Notes: generated by a model from the letters alone, not told the origin. A stretch of 64,000 nt of DNA from Hymenobacter baengnokdamensis (GCF_008728635.1 NZ_CP044285.1:186001-250000); one strand, 5' to 3'; counted from the first letter of the stretch, positions 27,451-38,595 are shown. Numbers and translations are program-made.

Positions 27451-27774
27451 ATGGAAAAAGTGATTGTTGAACTCCACCTGAAACAAAAGCTACAGGCACC
27501 ACCCGATATACTGGCAGGAGCAAGACTGCTGGATTCATCAGCTACGTTCTACGTCTACAAAAGCGAGGGGGGATTTATGGGAGAATTGTTGGAGAAGGTA
27601 GATTGTGAACAGTATGAAATGGCGGTTTGCATAACTCAACTGGAATGGCGCTATGAAATCCGGCGTTTGAACATGCTCGACTCAAAGCAGTACTCCTGGC
27701 TTTATTCTTACCCGGAAATGCTGGCAATTTTTCAGCGGCTTTCGGGCTGGAACGAGTTCCTTTTAGGGAAGTAG
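27451..27774 (+). CDS. Small hypothetical protein, AT-rich for the region
   Basis: 107 residues, no signal peptide or membrane helix. I do not recognise it. It is rich in Leu, Glu and Tyr (EYMAV-type core, LEWRYEIRRLNMLDSKQYSWLYSYPEML) and looks like a compact soluble protein. GC in a sampled 60-base line is about 42%, well below its neighbours, and codons such as AAA, GAA and ATA are more frequent. It ends 2 bp before the enolase promoter box. An acquired accessory protein is possible. Confidence 0.6.
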   Translation: MEKVIVELHLKQKLQAPPDILAGARLLDSSATFYVYKSEGGFMGELLEKVDCEQYEMAVCITQLEWRYEIRRLNMLDSKQYSWLYSYPEMLAIFQRLSGWNEFLLGK

Positions 27775-29091
<1,317 letters not shown>

Positions 29092-29093
29092 AT

Positions 29094-29182
29094 TTTGATG
29101 GTTAATAGTTAATTATCAATGGTTAATACCTCATCAGCATCCCCTTGATAATTAACTAGTAGTCATTAACCATTAGTCATTA
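29094..29182. repeat. C-depleted hairpin repeat (GGTTAATAGTTAATT type)
   Basis: AGTTAATTATCAA (29107-29119) pairs perfectly with TTGATAATTAACT further down, and outer AATGGTTAATA-type units pair again with CATTAACCATT. It fills the gap between eno and the DivIC/FtsB gene. Confidence 0.65.
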
Positions 29183-29185
29183 AAA

Positions 29186-29500
29186 ATGCAGCTTCCCGCC
29201 TTTCTCTCGCCTACTCTGCGCGTGCTGCGCAACTTCTACTTCCTCACGGCCGCCGGCTTTGTAGTGTGGATGACCGTGTTCGACTCGAACGACCTCGGCA
29301 AGCAGTACGACATGTACCACAAGTGGCGCGAGCTGCGGGCCGAGAAAGAATATTACGAGGCTAATATTGAAGTGGTGAAGAAGGACCGCGCCGAGCTGCT
29401 CAGCTCGCCGGCTTTGCTGGAGAAGTTCGCCCGTGAGAAATACCTCATGAAGCGCCCCGGCGAAGACGTATTTGTACTGGTGCCTAAGCCTACGGAGTGA
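29186..29500 (+). CDS. Septum formation initiator (DivIC/FtsB family)
   Basis: 104 residues: one membrane helix (FYFLTAAGFVVWMTVFD) and a following coiled coil (DMYHKWRELRAEKEYYEANIEVVKKDRAELL) with the family end FAREKYLMKRPGEDVFVLV. DivIC/FtsB joins FtsL and the division complex in the inner membrane. Gene position after eno is conserved widely. ATG 29186 follows directly on a repeat element, so no proper ribosome-binding site is evident. Confidence 0.88.
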   Translation: MQLPAFLSPTLRVLRNFYFLTAAGFVVWMTVFDSNDLGKQYDMYHKWRELRAEKEYYEANIEVVKKDRAELLSSPALLEKFAREKYLMKRPGEDVFVLVPKPTE

Positions 29501-29509
29501 GCCTGTTGT

Positions 29510-29566
29510 GCAGTATATAAAAAATGCCCGCCAGTATATAACTAGCGGGCATTTTTTATATACTGC
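29510..29566. terminator. Terminator after the DivIC/FtsB gene
   Basis: Perfect 22-bp arms (29510-29531, 29545-29566) with AAAAAATGCCCGC on the left and GCGGGCATTTTTT on the right; 13-bp loop. Confidence 0.85.
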
Positions 29567-30038
29567 GCTGGTATCTTTCATCCGCCAAACTCACTGGAGC
29601 GGTTTAGGAAGTCAAATTGGGCGGCATCGCCGGCGGGCTGCCGGCGGGCCCCTGATGTCCGGGCCGGCAGCGTGGACGGGTCATCGAGCGCTACCTACCA
29701 GGGGTCCGGCTGGGCAAAGGCAGTGATTTTGCCGGCTTGCCTCTACCCGCGACTCGGGGTATGGCAGCCTTCCGCACCTGCCACAGCTAGGAGCAAGACG
29801 ACAGTCGGGCCAACTCGGGCGCGTGGTAGTCGCACCAGCCAGGGAGCCGGGCGGCACAGCGCCCCAGCAAGTCGGTAGCAGTAGCAGGCGAAGGTGACGA
29901 ACCCTACTCTCATAAGTTTGACGGTGTGCCAGGAAACGCTAGGACAGGGGCGTTTCGCGCCGGCGGCGCGGACCCGGCCGAAGGCAAAAAATTCAGAAAA
30001 CGGCATTTTCTATTGGCTTAGTTAAACGGCGGCCATAC
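29567..30038. other. Gene-free stretch of about 470 bp
   Basis: GC-rich sequence with several small G/C-rich inverted segments. Six-frame reading gave no recognisable protein, and no RNase P, tmRNA or SRP RNA hallmark was found on either strand. It may be upstream regulatory DNA of the giant surface protein or a decayed gene. Confidence 0.5.
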
Positions 30039-30046
30039 TACCTTTG
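30039..30046 (+). promoter_or_regulatory. -7 box upstream of the giant surface protein
   Basis: TACCTTTG, 27 nt before ATG 30074. A TTG 22 nt further upstream (30014-30016) could be the -33 element. Confidence 0.6.
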
Positions 30047-30073
30047 CATGATGCACTTTCTGTTTTTTTAATT

Positions 30074-33000
30074 ATGAAAGCCAACTATTTACCCTTTGTA
30101 GGCGCTGCGGCTGGCTCCCTCACTACCGCACGGTGGCGCTGCCTGCTACTGCTGCTGGTAATGCTGAGCGCAGTCGGCGCCCGGGCACAGACCACGAGAA
30201 CGCTGCCGGGCGACTACAGTAGCTTCACGCAAGCCATCAACGACATTAATTCCAGCTTTCCTAACGGGGGCGTGACGGTGAACGTGGCGGCCGGTTACGT
30301 CGAAACGGCCCCGGCGGGCGGCCTGCCGCTGCTCACGGCTCAGGGCACGGGTGGCGCCACGGGGCAGATTATCTTCCAGAAAAGCGGTACCGGGGCCAAC
30401 CCGCTCATTCAGGCCGGCGTGGGCACCTCTCCCATCTTTGATGGCATCGTGCGGCTGAGCGGGGCCGACTACGTGACCTTCGACGGCATCGACCTGCTCG
30501 ACCCGGCCAGCAACAACAGCCAGACCACGGCGGCTGAGTATGGCTACGGCCTGTTTCGGGCCACAGCCACCAATGGCTGCCAGAACAACACCATTCAGAA
30601 CTGCACCGTGACCATGAACCGCTCGGGCAGCAACTCGACGTCGGGCGTTATCTACGGCATTTACCTGGCCCAAACCACCAGCACCGGCACGGCCGTGACG
30701 CCCACGACGGCGGCCGGCAGCAACTCGGGCAACCACTTTTACACCAACACTATTCTCAATACCCAGCTGGGTATCTATGTTAACGGCTACACCGCAGCTT
30801 CGCCCTACACGCTGGCCGACCAGAATAACGACTTCGGGGGCGCTTCGGCCGCCACGGGCAACACCATCCGCAACTTTGGCGGCGTGGGCAGCCTGACCGG
30901 CAGCGGCATCCAGCTGGTAGCCCAAAGTGCAGTGAATGCCAGCTACAACACCGTGGACAACGCGGGCAGCGGGGGCGTGGCGGCCCCCAACGGCATGGTG
31001 GGCGTGTACGCCAGCCAAGGCCAAAGCGGCGACTGCAACCTGAACAACAACCAGGTGACGCTGACGCAGGCCGCCAACGCCAGCATCGGTACGGCCACGG
31101 GGGTGTACGCGGGCCATACCGGCACGGGCACCATTAACCTGCTCAACAACGTGGTAATCTACACCACCACGGCCGCCGCCACGGCCGGCACCAACACCCG
31201 CATGCTGGTGCAGTCGGTCAGCGGCTCCGGCATCGGGGCGCTGAACGTGACCGGCAACCAATTGACCTACAATCTAAATAATACGGGGGCGGGCGGCCTC
31301 AACCAGGCAGCTCAGGGGATGAACTGCGGGGGTACGGTGACGGGCGCGGCTACCATCAGCAGCAACGTGGTCACCTTCAACGTGAGCAACTCCGGCCCCG
31401 GCACCATCGCGGCCGGCTCCAGTGCTCACCTCGGCCTCAACATCGGCGTGACTACCACCAACCTGACGGTAAGCACCAACACCGTTACCTACACGCTGAC
31501 TAACACCGACAGCGGCGGCGCAATTTCGGCCTCGCCCCAGGCCATCGTCACCAGTGGCCAGGTAAGCGGGACGCTGACTATCAGCGGCAATACCATCCGC
31601 TATACGGTGCCGGCCGCCCCGGCCACGGTCGGCGTTCTTTCCGGCAACGTGCAGGGCGTTACCAACACAACAGCCTTACCGGGCAGCCTGGTCGTCAGCA
31701 ACAACAACTATACGGTAGACATCACTAACAGCGGGGCCACTATCAGCCCGGCGATGACGGGAGTAATAAACCAAGGCGCCGGGATAAGCGGTACAACCAG
31801 CTTCAACGGCAACACCTTCACTTTTGGGCTGGCTACCTCGGCCGGCGCTACTACGTCGGGGCTTACCGGGATTATCAACCTGGCCCCGCTGACGGGCGCG
31901 GCCGCGATGAGCAACAATACCCTTACCTACACCGGCACCCACACGGGCGGCACGTTTACTTCTAGTTTTACGGGTGTCGCTAACAGCAGCTCCACGGCCT
32001 CGACGCTCACCTTCGACAGCAACACCCTGCTGAACAGCAGCACCACCAGCACCGGGGCCATGACCATTATCCAGGCGACGGGCAGCAGCACGGGGCTACT
32101 CACCATCAGCAACAACCGCTACCAGAACAGCAGCACGGCCTCGACGAGCGGGGTTACCTTCCTCAACGCCAGCAGCACCAGCAGCAACGTACTGGTGCAG
32201 GGCAACCAGTTCACGGGCTTTACCAAGAATGCTACTTCCGGTAGTGTAGTATATGGCTACGTCAATACAGGCACGCCCGCCAGTGCCGGTACACACACGC
32301 TCACCGGCAACACCTTTACCGGCCTCAACCTGCGGGGAACGGCGGGCACCTTCACCTCGCCCTTCGTGGGCCTGCTGGCTCCGACCGGCCCGAGCACCAC
32401 GCTGGTAGTCAGCAATAACACCATCGGCTCGCTGGCTACCGGCGGGGGCATCAGCACGGGTGCCTCGACACTGACGGGCCTCTGGGTGGCCGGCAACGCG
32501 GCGGCCGGCGCCAGCCTCGCGGGCAACACCATTCAGAACCTGAGCGGGGCCGGCGCGGTGGTGGGCATCAGCACCAGCGGCAGCACCAGCAACCCGCTCA
32601 CGACTATCAGCAACCTGCCGGGCGGCAGCCTCACGGGCAACACCGTCGGCAGCCTGAGCAGCAGCGGGGCAGCGGGCGTATACGGGATGTTTCTGGCCAG
32701 CAGCACCAGCGCCACCGCGCCGCTGCTCACCAGCGGCAACAAAATCAGCGACCTGAGCGTCACCGGCGCGGGCACCGCCACGGTGTATGGCCTGTACACG
32801 GCCCTCGGCAGCATGCACACGCTGGCCAACAACGTGGTGGGCAACCTGACGGCCCCGGCCAGCACCAGCAGCCCGGCCGTGACGGGGCTCTACCTGAATG
32901 CCGGCACCACCCTGAATGCCTACTACAATACGGTGTACCTGAGCGGTAGCGGCGGTACCAACTTCGGAGCGGCGGGCATCGCCTTCACGGGTACACCCAC

Positions 33001-36000
33001 TACCATCACCCTCAACAACAACCTGGTGTATAATAGCGCTACCGCCAGCGGCACCGGCAAGAGCGTGGCCCTGGGCCGCGTGGCAGCCGGCACGGCCGGC
33101 ACCCCGCCGGCCAACCTGGCCGGCAGCAGCACCAGCAACCTGCTCTACGCCGCCAGCGGCCTGCTCTACGCCGAGGGCCTGGCCACGGCCACCCCCACCA
33201 ACGCCAAAACCACGCTCTTCACCTACCGCAGCTTTATGTACACCGCGCCGGGAGCGGGCAACAGCAGCCTGAGCCGCGAGCAGCGCACCATCAGCCAGCC
33301 GGTGAGCTTCGTGAGCACCACTGGCACCGACGCCAATTTTCTGCAGCCCACGGGGGCGGCCCCCATCGAGGGCGGGGCGCTCCCCCTTGCCGACATCACG
33401 ACGGACTACACGGGCACCACGCGCAGCACTACCACGCCCGACATCGGGGCCTACGAGGGCAGCTACACCTACCTCGACCTGGTGGCGCCGGGCATCACCT
33501 ACACGCCCTTCAGCAGCCGTGTCTTTACCAACGTGCTGGTGCAGGACGTGACGCCCGGCAGCGGCGTGAACGGCGCCAGCGGCGCCCGGCCCCGGGTATA
33601 TTACAAGCTTTCGACCGACCCCAACGCCTACACCGATAACACCAGCGCCACTTCGGGCTGGAAGTGGGTGGAGGCCAGCGGCAACACCTCACCCTTCAGC
33701 TTCACGCTCGATTATAGCCTGCTGCCCACCATGCCAGGGGCGGGTACTACCATTCAGTACTTCGTGGTGGCCCAGGACGGGGCGGCCACGCCCAACGTGG
33801 GCCTCGACGCGGGTACCTTCGCGGCCGCGCCGGCCAGCGTGGCGCTCAGCAGCGCAGCCTTCCCCATCGGAGCCCCGCTCAGCCCCGCCGGTAGCACCCT
33901 CAACCAGTATACGCTCGCGGGGCTGCCCACGGCACTGACAGTGGGCGCGGGCCAGCCCTATACCTCGCTCACCAACGCAGGCGGCGTGTTCGACGCCCTC
34001 AACAACGGGGCGCTGGCGGGCAACACCACCGTCACCATTACCTCAGACCTGGCGGGCGAAACGGGCGCGGTGGCGCTGGCAGCGCTGGCCGACGGCGGCA
34101 ACGGCTACACGCTCACCGTGCAGTCGGATGGCACGCTGCGCAACGTCACGGCCACGGCCACCACTACTGCGGGCCTGATACGCCTGGTGGGGGCCAGCCG
34201 CGTTAGCTTCAACGGGCAGCAGCCGACGGGCGCGCAAAACCTGCGCTTCAGCAACACCACGGCCAGCGCGCCCACCTTCAGCCTGACCGGCGACGCCAGC
34301 AACAACACGCTGAGCTACCTGCTGGTAGAAAGCGCCAACACCAACGCCGGCAGCGGCACCATCGTGCTGGGCAGTGGCAGCAGCACCGGCAACAACAACA
34401 ACACCTTCACCGGGCTCGACGTGCGCAGCCCCGGCAATGCCACTACCGCCAGCTACGCCAATGGCATCTACTCGGCGGGCCTGAGCGGTACGGTACCCAA
34501 CTCGAACAATGCCGTTTCGAACAGCCAGCTGCATAATTTTTCGGCGGGTGCGGTGTACCTGGCCGGCAGCAATAACTCTGCCTGGTCAATAGTGGGCAAC
34601 TCCCTCTACCAGGAGGCGGCCCGCTCGACAACCCTGATTTTTGTGCAGGTGGCCGGTGGCAACGGCCACACGGTCAGCAATAACAACATTTACCAGACGG
34701 CGGGCACCAACAGCGCGGCCTTCACGGGTATCTATTTCAGCGGCGGTGCCGGCCACACGGTAAGCGGCAACTACATCGGCGGCACGGGCAGCGGAGCCAG
34801 CGGCGGCACCATGACCGTGGGCTCCTCCTCGGGCAACCTGAACGGCATTGCGCTGGTGGTCGGCAACGCGCCGGCTACCAGCGTACAGGGTAACGTCATC
34901 CGGGCCCTTACCAACGCGGGCTCGTCTTCCTTCAGCAATGGCATCAACGTAGGGGGGGGCGCGGTAAACATCGGTGACGTCAGCGGCAACATCATCGGCG
35001 ACGCCTCGCCTACGCAGGGGCTGAAGGTGGGCTACGGCTACGGCATCTACGTAAGTAGCACCGCCGCTGCCACCATCGCCAACAACCAGGTGCTGAACCT
35101 GCAAACCAACGCCGGCCTGATGGGGGGGGTGTTCCTATTCGGCATCTACGCTACCGGCACCGGGGCCGCGCCCATAGTGCGCGACAACATCGTCAGCGGC
35201 CTCGTCAACAGCTCGACGCCTAATGCTACGCGCAACGCCCAGACCGTCGGTATCTTCACGGCGGCCACCGGGCTGGTGACCGTGACGGGCAACCAGCTCA
35301 GTAACATCGGCAATACGTCGACCACCGCCCCGACTTCTACTTTTTATCACTACGTGAGCGGCATTTACGTGACCGGCGCAGCCACCGGCAGCGTGGTAGC
35401 CCGCAACCGCGTGGCCGGCCTCTTCTCCTCCAGCACCGGCACCGGCTCGCTGGCCGACCGCCTCCTCTTGCTCTACAACGACGGCACGGGCGTAACGGTG
35501 GCCAACAACCAGCTGTCGAGCACCGGGGCCATGGCCGCCACGCCCAACCTGTACGGCCTCTACGAAAATGGCACCGGCAATACCTACGCCTACAACGCGG
35601 TGTATCTGGCCGGCACGGGCAGCAGTAGCACCTACGCGCTATACCGCAACAGCACCACTGCGGGCCTTGTGCTGCGCAACAACATTCTCTACAACGAACG
35701 GAGCGGGAGCGGCCTAAATCTGGCGCTGACTACGCCCTCGACTACCAATTTCGTGGGCTCCCCCACGAACCCGGGCACCAACACGGCCGACTACAACCTG
35801 TACGTCAACGCTAACAGCAGCAGCTACGTCAACCAGTACGGCGGCAGCGTCTACACCTTCGCTGCCTACAAAGCGGCCACCGGCGGCGACGGCAGCAGCC
35901 TGAGTGAGCAGGCGTCGGTGCTGCCCTCGGCCAGCCTCTTCACCAATACCAGTACCGGCGACCTGTCGGTGAATCCGGCCAACCCGGCCGCCTGGTACGC

Positions 36001-37126
36001 CAACGGTACCGGCACCCAGCTGGCTACCCTCGGCACCGACTATCTGGGCGCGGCCCGCTCTACCACCGTGGCCGCCGGCGCCCCCGACCTCGGCTCAGTG
36101 GAAATGACGCCCACGAGCACCCCGCCGGCGCTGGCTGTGTCGGCCGCGCCCGCGTCGGGCAGTACGCAGGCATTTTCGCTGGGCGGGCGCACCCTGGTCC
36201 AGCTCAGCTACGGCAGCACCGGCACGGTGCCCAGCAGCGTGACGGGCCGCTACTACTCGGGCACCAACCCGCCCGCGCCCTTTGCAGCCGGCGCCCGCTA
36301 CGCCAACGCCTACTTTACCTTCAGCAACGACAACGCCGACGGTAGCGGCTACACCTACCAGCCCACGCTCACCTACGACCCGGCCTCACTGGGCACCATC
36401 GCCAGCGAGGCTGCCCAGCGCATCAGTCAGCGTAATGCCGACAACAGTGGCTACGACACCTACGCTACCACCGTCAACCCTGCCCCGGTTCGTACGCTGG
36501 TCGGCCCCAGCCAGTTCGCCCGCTTCAGCCTGCTGGCCCTCAGCGACCAGGCTGCCCCGCTGCCCGTAGAGCTGGTACGCTTCGAAGCCGTGCGCCAGGG
36601 CTCCGACGTCGTGCTGAGCTGGACCACGGCCACGGAGCTGGCTAACAAAGAATTTGAAGTGCAGGTGAGCCTGGACGGGCAAAGCTTCCGGGCGCTGGGT
36701 CTGGTGGCCGGGGCGGGTAATAGCGCCACCCCCCGTAGCTACAGCTTCACCGACCGCGAAGCCGGCAAGAGCGGCCTGCGCTACTACCGCCTGCGCCAGC
36801 TAGACCAGCAGGGCACAGCCACTTTCTCGCCGGTGCGCACGGTGCTGTTCGATGCCCCGGCCGGCCTGTTGGTAGCCTGGCCCAATCCCTATCAGCAAAC
36901 CGTACAACTGCGCCTGGTGCTGCCGCAGGCTACCGCCTCAGCCACCCTCACGCTCCTCGATGCGGTTGGCCGCCAAGTACTGAACCAGGAATTGGGCCCC
37001 TTACCCGCCGGCGCCAGTCAACCCGCACTCGAACTAACCTTCTTTAGCAGCTTGCCAACAGGGGTATACCTGCTCCGGTTAGCAACCGCTGCGGGAGTTC
37101 AGACGCTGAGACTGATAAAGGAGTAA
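30074..37126 (+). CDS. Giant T9SS-exported beta-helix surface protein
   Basis: 2350 residues. The start ATG 30074 (MKANYLPF) leads to a signal peptide ending near residue 39 (LLLLLVMLSAVGARAQ). The body is two similar modules: a long parallel beta-helix region of NTxTxx and SNNxxxx turns up to TDYTGTTRSTTTPDIGAYEG (near residue 1120), then a second region from about 1280 to TDYLGAARSTTVAAGAPDLGSVE (near 1990). Both close with a D-x-G-x-x-E end. Then follow an FN3-like segment (LPVELVRFEAVRQGSDVVLSW) and a sorting domain (WPNPYQQTVQLRL, LLDAVGRQVLNQE, GVYLLRLATAAG). Very high Thr, Ser, Gly and Asn content suits a long surface fibre or polysaccharide-binding protein. No catalytic motif was identified. 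Confidence 0.88.
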   Translation: MKANYLPFVGAAAGSLTTARWRCLLLLLVMLSAVGARAQTTRTLPGDYSSFTQAINDINSSFPNGGVTVNVAAGYVETAPAGGLPLLTAQGTGGATGQIIFQKSGTGANPLIQAGVGTSPIFDGIVRLSGADYVTFDGIDLLDPASNNSQTTAAEYGYGLFRATATNGCQNNTIQNCTVTMNRSGSNSTSGVIYGIYLAQTTSTGTAVTPTTAAGSNSGNHFYTNTILNTQLGIYVNGYTAASPYTLADQNNDFGGASAATGNTIRNFGGVGSLTGSGIQLVAQSAVNASYNTVDNAGSGGVAAPNGMVGVYASQGQSGDCNLNNNQVTLTQAANASIGTATGVYAGHTGTGTINLLNNVVIYTTTAAATAGTNTRMLVQSVSGSGIGALNVTGNQLTYNLNNTGAGGLNQAAQGMNCGGTVTGAATISSNVVTFNVSNSGPGTIAAGSSAHLGLNIGVTTTNLTVSTNTVTYTLTNTDSGGAISASPQAIVTSGQVSGTLTISGNTIRYTVPAAPATVGVLSGNVQGVTNTTALPGSLVVSNNNYTVDITNSGATISPAMTGVINQGAGISGTTSFNGNTFTFGLATSAGATTSGLTGIINLAPLTGAAAMSNNTLTYTGTHTGGTFTSSFTGVANSSSTASTLTFDSNTLLNSSTTSTGAMTIIQATGSSTGLLTISNNRYQNSSTASTSGVTFLNASSTSSNVLVQGNQFTGFTKNATSGSVVYGYVNTGTPASAGTHTLTGNTFTGLNLRGTAGTFTSPFVGLLAPTGPSTTLVVSNNTIGSLATGGGISTGASTLTGLWVAGNAAAGASLAGNTIQNLSGAGAVVGISTSGSTSNPLTTISNLPGGSLTGNTVGSLSSSGAAGVYGMFLASSTSATAPLLTSGNKISDLSVTGAGTATVYGLYTALGSMHTLANNVVGNLTAPASTSSPAVTGLYLNAGTTLNAYYNTVYLSGSGGTNFGAAGIAFTGTPTTITLNNNLVYNSATASGTGKSVALGRVAAGTAGTPPANLAGSSTSNLLYAASGLLYAEGLATATPTNAKTTLFTYRSFMYTAPGAGNSSLSREQRTISQPVSFVSTTGTDANFLQPTGAAPIEGGALPLADITTDYTGTTRSTTTPDIGAYEGSYTYLDLVAPGITYTPFSSRVFTNVLVQDVTPGSGVNGASGARPRVYYKLSTDPNAYTDNTSATSGWKWVEASGNTSPFSFTLDYSLLPTMPGAGTTIQYFVVAQDGAATPNVGLDAGTFAAAPASVALSSAAFPIGAPLSPAGSTLNQYTLAGLPTALTVGAGQPYTSLTNAGGVFDALNNGALAGNTTVTITSDLAGETGAVALAALADGGNGYTLTVQSDGTLRNVTATATTTAGLIRLVGASRVSFNGQQPTGAQNLRFSNTTASAPTFSLTGDASNNTLSYLLVESANTNAGSGTIVLGSGSSTGNNNNTFTGLDVRSPGNATTASYANGIYSAGLSGTVPNSNNAVSNSQLHNFSAGAVYLAGSNNSAWSIVGNSLYQEAARSTTLIFVQVAGGNGHTVSNNNIYQTAGTNSAAFTGIYFSGGAGHTVSGNYIGGTGSGASGGTMTVGSSSGNLNGIALVVGNAPATSVQGNVIRALTNAGSSSFSNGINVGGGAVNIGDVSGNIIGDASPTQGLKVGYGYGIYVSSTAAATIANNQVLNLQTNAGLMGGVFLFGIYATGTGAAPIVRDNIVSGLVNSSTPNATRNAQTVGIFTAATGLVTVTGNQLSNIGNTSTTAPTSTFYHYVSGIYVTGAATGSVVARNRVAGLFSSSTGTGSLADRLLLLYNDGTGVTVANNQLSSTGAMAATPNLYGLYENGTGNTYAYNAVYLAGTGSSSTYALYRNSTTAGLVLRNNILYNERSGSGLNLALTTPSTTNFVGSPTNPGTNTADYNLYVNANSSSYVNQYGGSVYTFAAYKAATGGDGSSLSEQASVLPSASLFTNTSTGDLSVNPANPAAWYANGTGTQLATLGTDYLGAARSTTVAAGAPDLGSVEMTPTSTPPALAVSAAPASGSTQAFSLGGRTLVQLSYGSTGTVPSSVTGRYYSGTNPPAPFAAGARYANAYFTFSNDNADGSGYTYQPTLTYDPASLGTIASEAAQRISQRNADNSGYDTYATTVNPAPVRTLVGPSQFARFSLLALSDQAAPLPVELVRFEAVRQGSDVVLSWTTATELANKEFEVQVSLDGQSFRALGLVAGAGNSATPRSYSFTDREAGKSGLRYYRLRQLDQQGTATFSPVRTVLFDAPAGLLVAWPNPYQQTVQLRLVLPQATASATLTLLDAVGRQVLNQELGPLPAGASQPALELTFFSSLPTGVYLLRLATAAGVQTLRLIKE

Positions 37127-37174
37127 GCGGAAATAAAAAGACCTCAGCTGCCACTGAGGTCTTTTTATTTCCGC
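37127..37174. terminator. Terminator after the giant surface protein
   Basis: Perfect 21-bp arms, AAAAAGACCTCAG inside the left and CTGAGGTCTTTTT inside the right, six-base loop. It starts at the first base after the stop codon. Confidence 0.88.
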
Positions 37175-37346
37175 TGCGCAGTTGGGCCAGTCACGTCGCC
37201 GCTCAGCTAGTTAGGTAGTAGAATCAGGGTATCGCCGACTGTACACTCATCGGGCGCCCAAAATCGTGTGGTCAGCGAGCGGACAGCCGGCGAAAAAGTC
37301 GGCAGCCCGCGTCAGACTCAAACGATTATACCCGGCAATTACCTTA

Positions 37347-38510
37347 CTAGCCGGGCAGCGAGATTTTACCCAGGCGTAGGCCCGACTGTCCGGCCAGCGC
37401 CTCGTTGGCCAGCACCGCGAACAATACGGCTTCTTTGGCATCGGGCGGCACGCCGGCCTCGGCGGTACTGCGCCACTCGGCGGCTGGTAGCTGCCGGGCC
37501 AGGGCAGCCAGCAGGGCCTTATTGTGGGCACCGCCGCCACTCACCAGCACCTCGGCCACCGGCTGCGGGCCGAGGTAGTGGCGGGCGGCCTGGGCCACGG
37601 CGCTGGCCGTCAGCTCCACGAGGGTGGCCAGCAGGTCGGGCACGGGCAGCGCCTCAGTGCCCGTAAGCTGCTGGCTCGCCGCCAGTAGAGCCGGCGAAAA
37701 CAGCTCCGGGCCGGTAGTTTTAGGGAAAGGCGCGGCAAAAAAAGGCTGCGCCCGCAGCGCCGCCAGCAGCCCGGCGTGGGGCCGCCCCTGCGCCGCCAGC
37801 TGCCCACCCGCGTCGTAGGCCCGGTCGGGGTAGTGCCGGCGCACCACGTAGTCGAGCAGCGTGTTGGCCGGGCCGGTGTCGGTGGCCTGGGCGGGGCCAC
37901 CGTCGGCGGGCAAAAGGGTAAAGTTGGCGATACCACCCAGGTTGAGCAGTAGCCGGTTGGTGCCCGGCCGCCGAAACAGCAGCTCATCGGCCAGCGGGGC
38001 CAGCGGCGCGCCCTCGCCCCCGGCCGCCACGTGCTTCTGCCGGAAATCGGAGAGCGTAATAATACCCGTGAGCACCGCCAGATGGTCGCCGTCGCCGATT
38101 TGCAGCGTGGCATGGTGCGCAAAACCTTCCTGCCCGTGCTGGTGGCGCGGCGCGTGCCAGATAGTCTGCCCGTGGCTGGCCAGCACATCCACGGCCGCCG
38201 GCGGCACCCGCCAGCGGGCCAGGCAATCGAGCACCAGCTGGGCATGGTAGCGGGCCAGCCCGGCATGCAGCAGCACCAGCTCTTCCAGCTGCACCACCGG
38301 CTGGCTGATGGCCCGCAGGCGCTGCTGCCAGTCAGCCGGGTACGGCACGGTAGCAAACTCTTCCAGCGCAACCTGCAGTGAGGGGCCGGCGCCGGTGCAG
38401 CGGCACAGCGCCACGTCGAGCCCATCGAGCGAGGTGCCCGACATCAGCCCCACGATGCGGCGGCTGGGCTGCTGCGCCACGGCCAGCAAACGGCTCAGGT
38501 GTGGATTCAT
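37347..38510 (-). CDS. anmK: Anhydro-N-acetylmuramic acid kinase
   Basis: 387 residues. The diagnostic ATP-binding start is RIVGLMSGTSLDGLDVALCR (residues about 18-37), followed by ASHGQTIWHAP, LLLNLGGIANFTLL, ATDTGPANTLLDYVV and VLVSGGGAHNKALLAAL, all standard for AnmK. It phosphorylates 1,6-anhydro-MurNAc released from peptidoglycan turnover so that the sugar can be reused. The lytic transglycosylase MltG encoded upstream produces 1,6-anhydro ends. It is last in a minus-strand group with a MazG-like gene and dtd. Confidence 0.95.
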   Translation of the reverse strand: MNPHLSRLLAVAQQPSRRIVGLMSGTSLDGLDVALCRCTGAGPSLQVALEEFATVPYPADWQQRLRAISQPVVQLEELVLLHAGLARYHAQLVLDCLARWRVPPAAVDVLASHGQTIWHAPRHQHGQEGFAHHATLQIGDGDHLAVLTGIITLSDFRQKHVAAGGEGAPLAPLADELLFRRPGTNRLLLNLGGIANFTLLPADGGPAQATDTGPANTLLDYVVRRHYPDRAYDAGGQLAAQGRPHAGLLAALRAQPFFAAPFPKTTGPELFSPALLAASQQLTGTEALPVPDLLATLVELTASAVAQAARHYLGPQPVAEVLVSGGGAHNKALLAALARQLPAAEWRSTAEAGVPPDAKEAVLFAVLANEALAGQSGLRLGKISLPG

Positions 38511-38513
38511 CTG

Positions 38514-38595
38514 GAGAATGAAGAATTGGAAATGAGGAATGAAGAATTACGCGGGCAATAATTCCTCATTCCTCATTCTGCATTCCCAATTTCTG
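38514..38595. repeat. C-depleted hairpin repeat (AATGAGGAATGAAGAATT type)
   Basis: Imperfect arms of about 36 bp (38514-38550, 38559-38595). The left arm holds almost only A, G and T. The right arm supplies the last codons and stop of the MazG-like gene; the left arm reaches to 4 bp before the anmK start codon. Confidence 0.7.

Noticed and set aside
29567..30038. RNase P RNA, tmRNA or SRP RNA
   Set aside because: None of the conserved core sequences was found on either strand.
30074..36100. Repeated short units that might suggest a CRISPR-like array
   Set aside because: The repeats are degenerate, in frame, and encode Asn/Thr/Ser turns of a beta-helix; there are no unique spacers of constant length.
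37175..37346. A 25-codon open stretch on the minus strand ending in VGDTLILLPN
   Set aside because: It resembles the end of a protein but has a stop just upstream and no start codon; too short to call even as a remnant.
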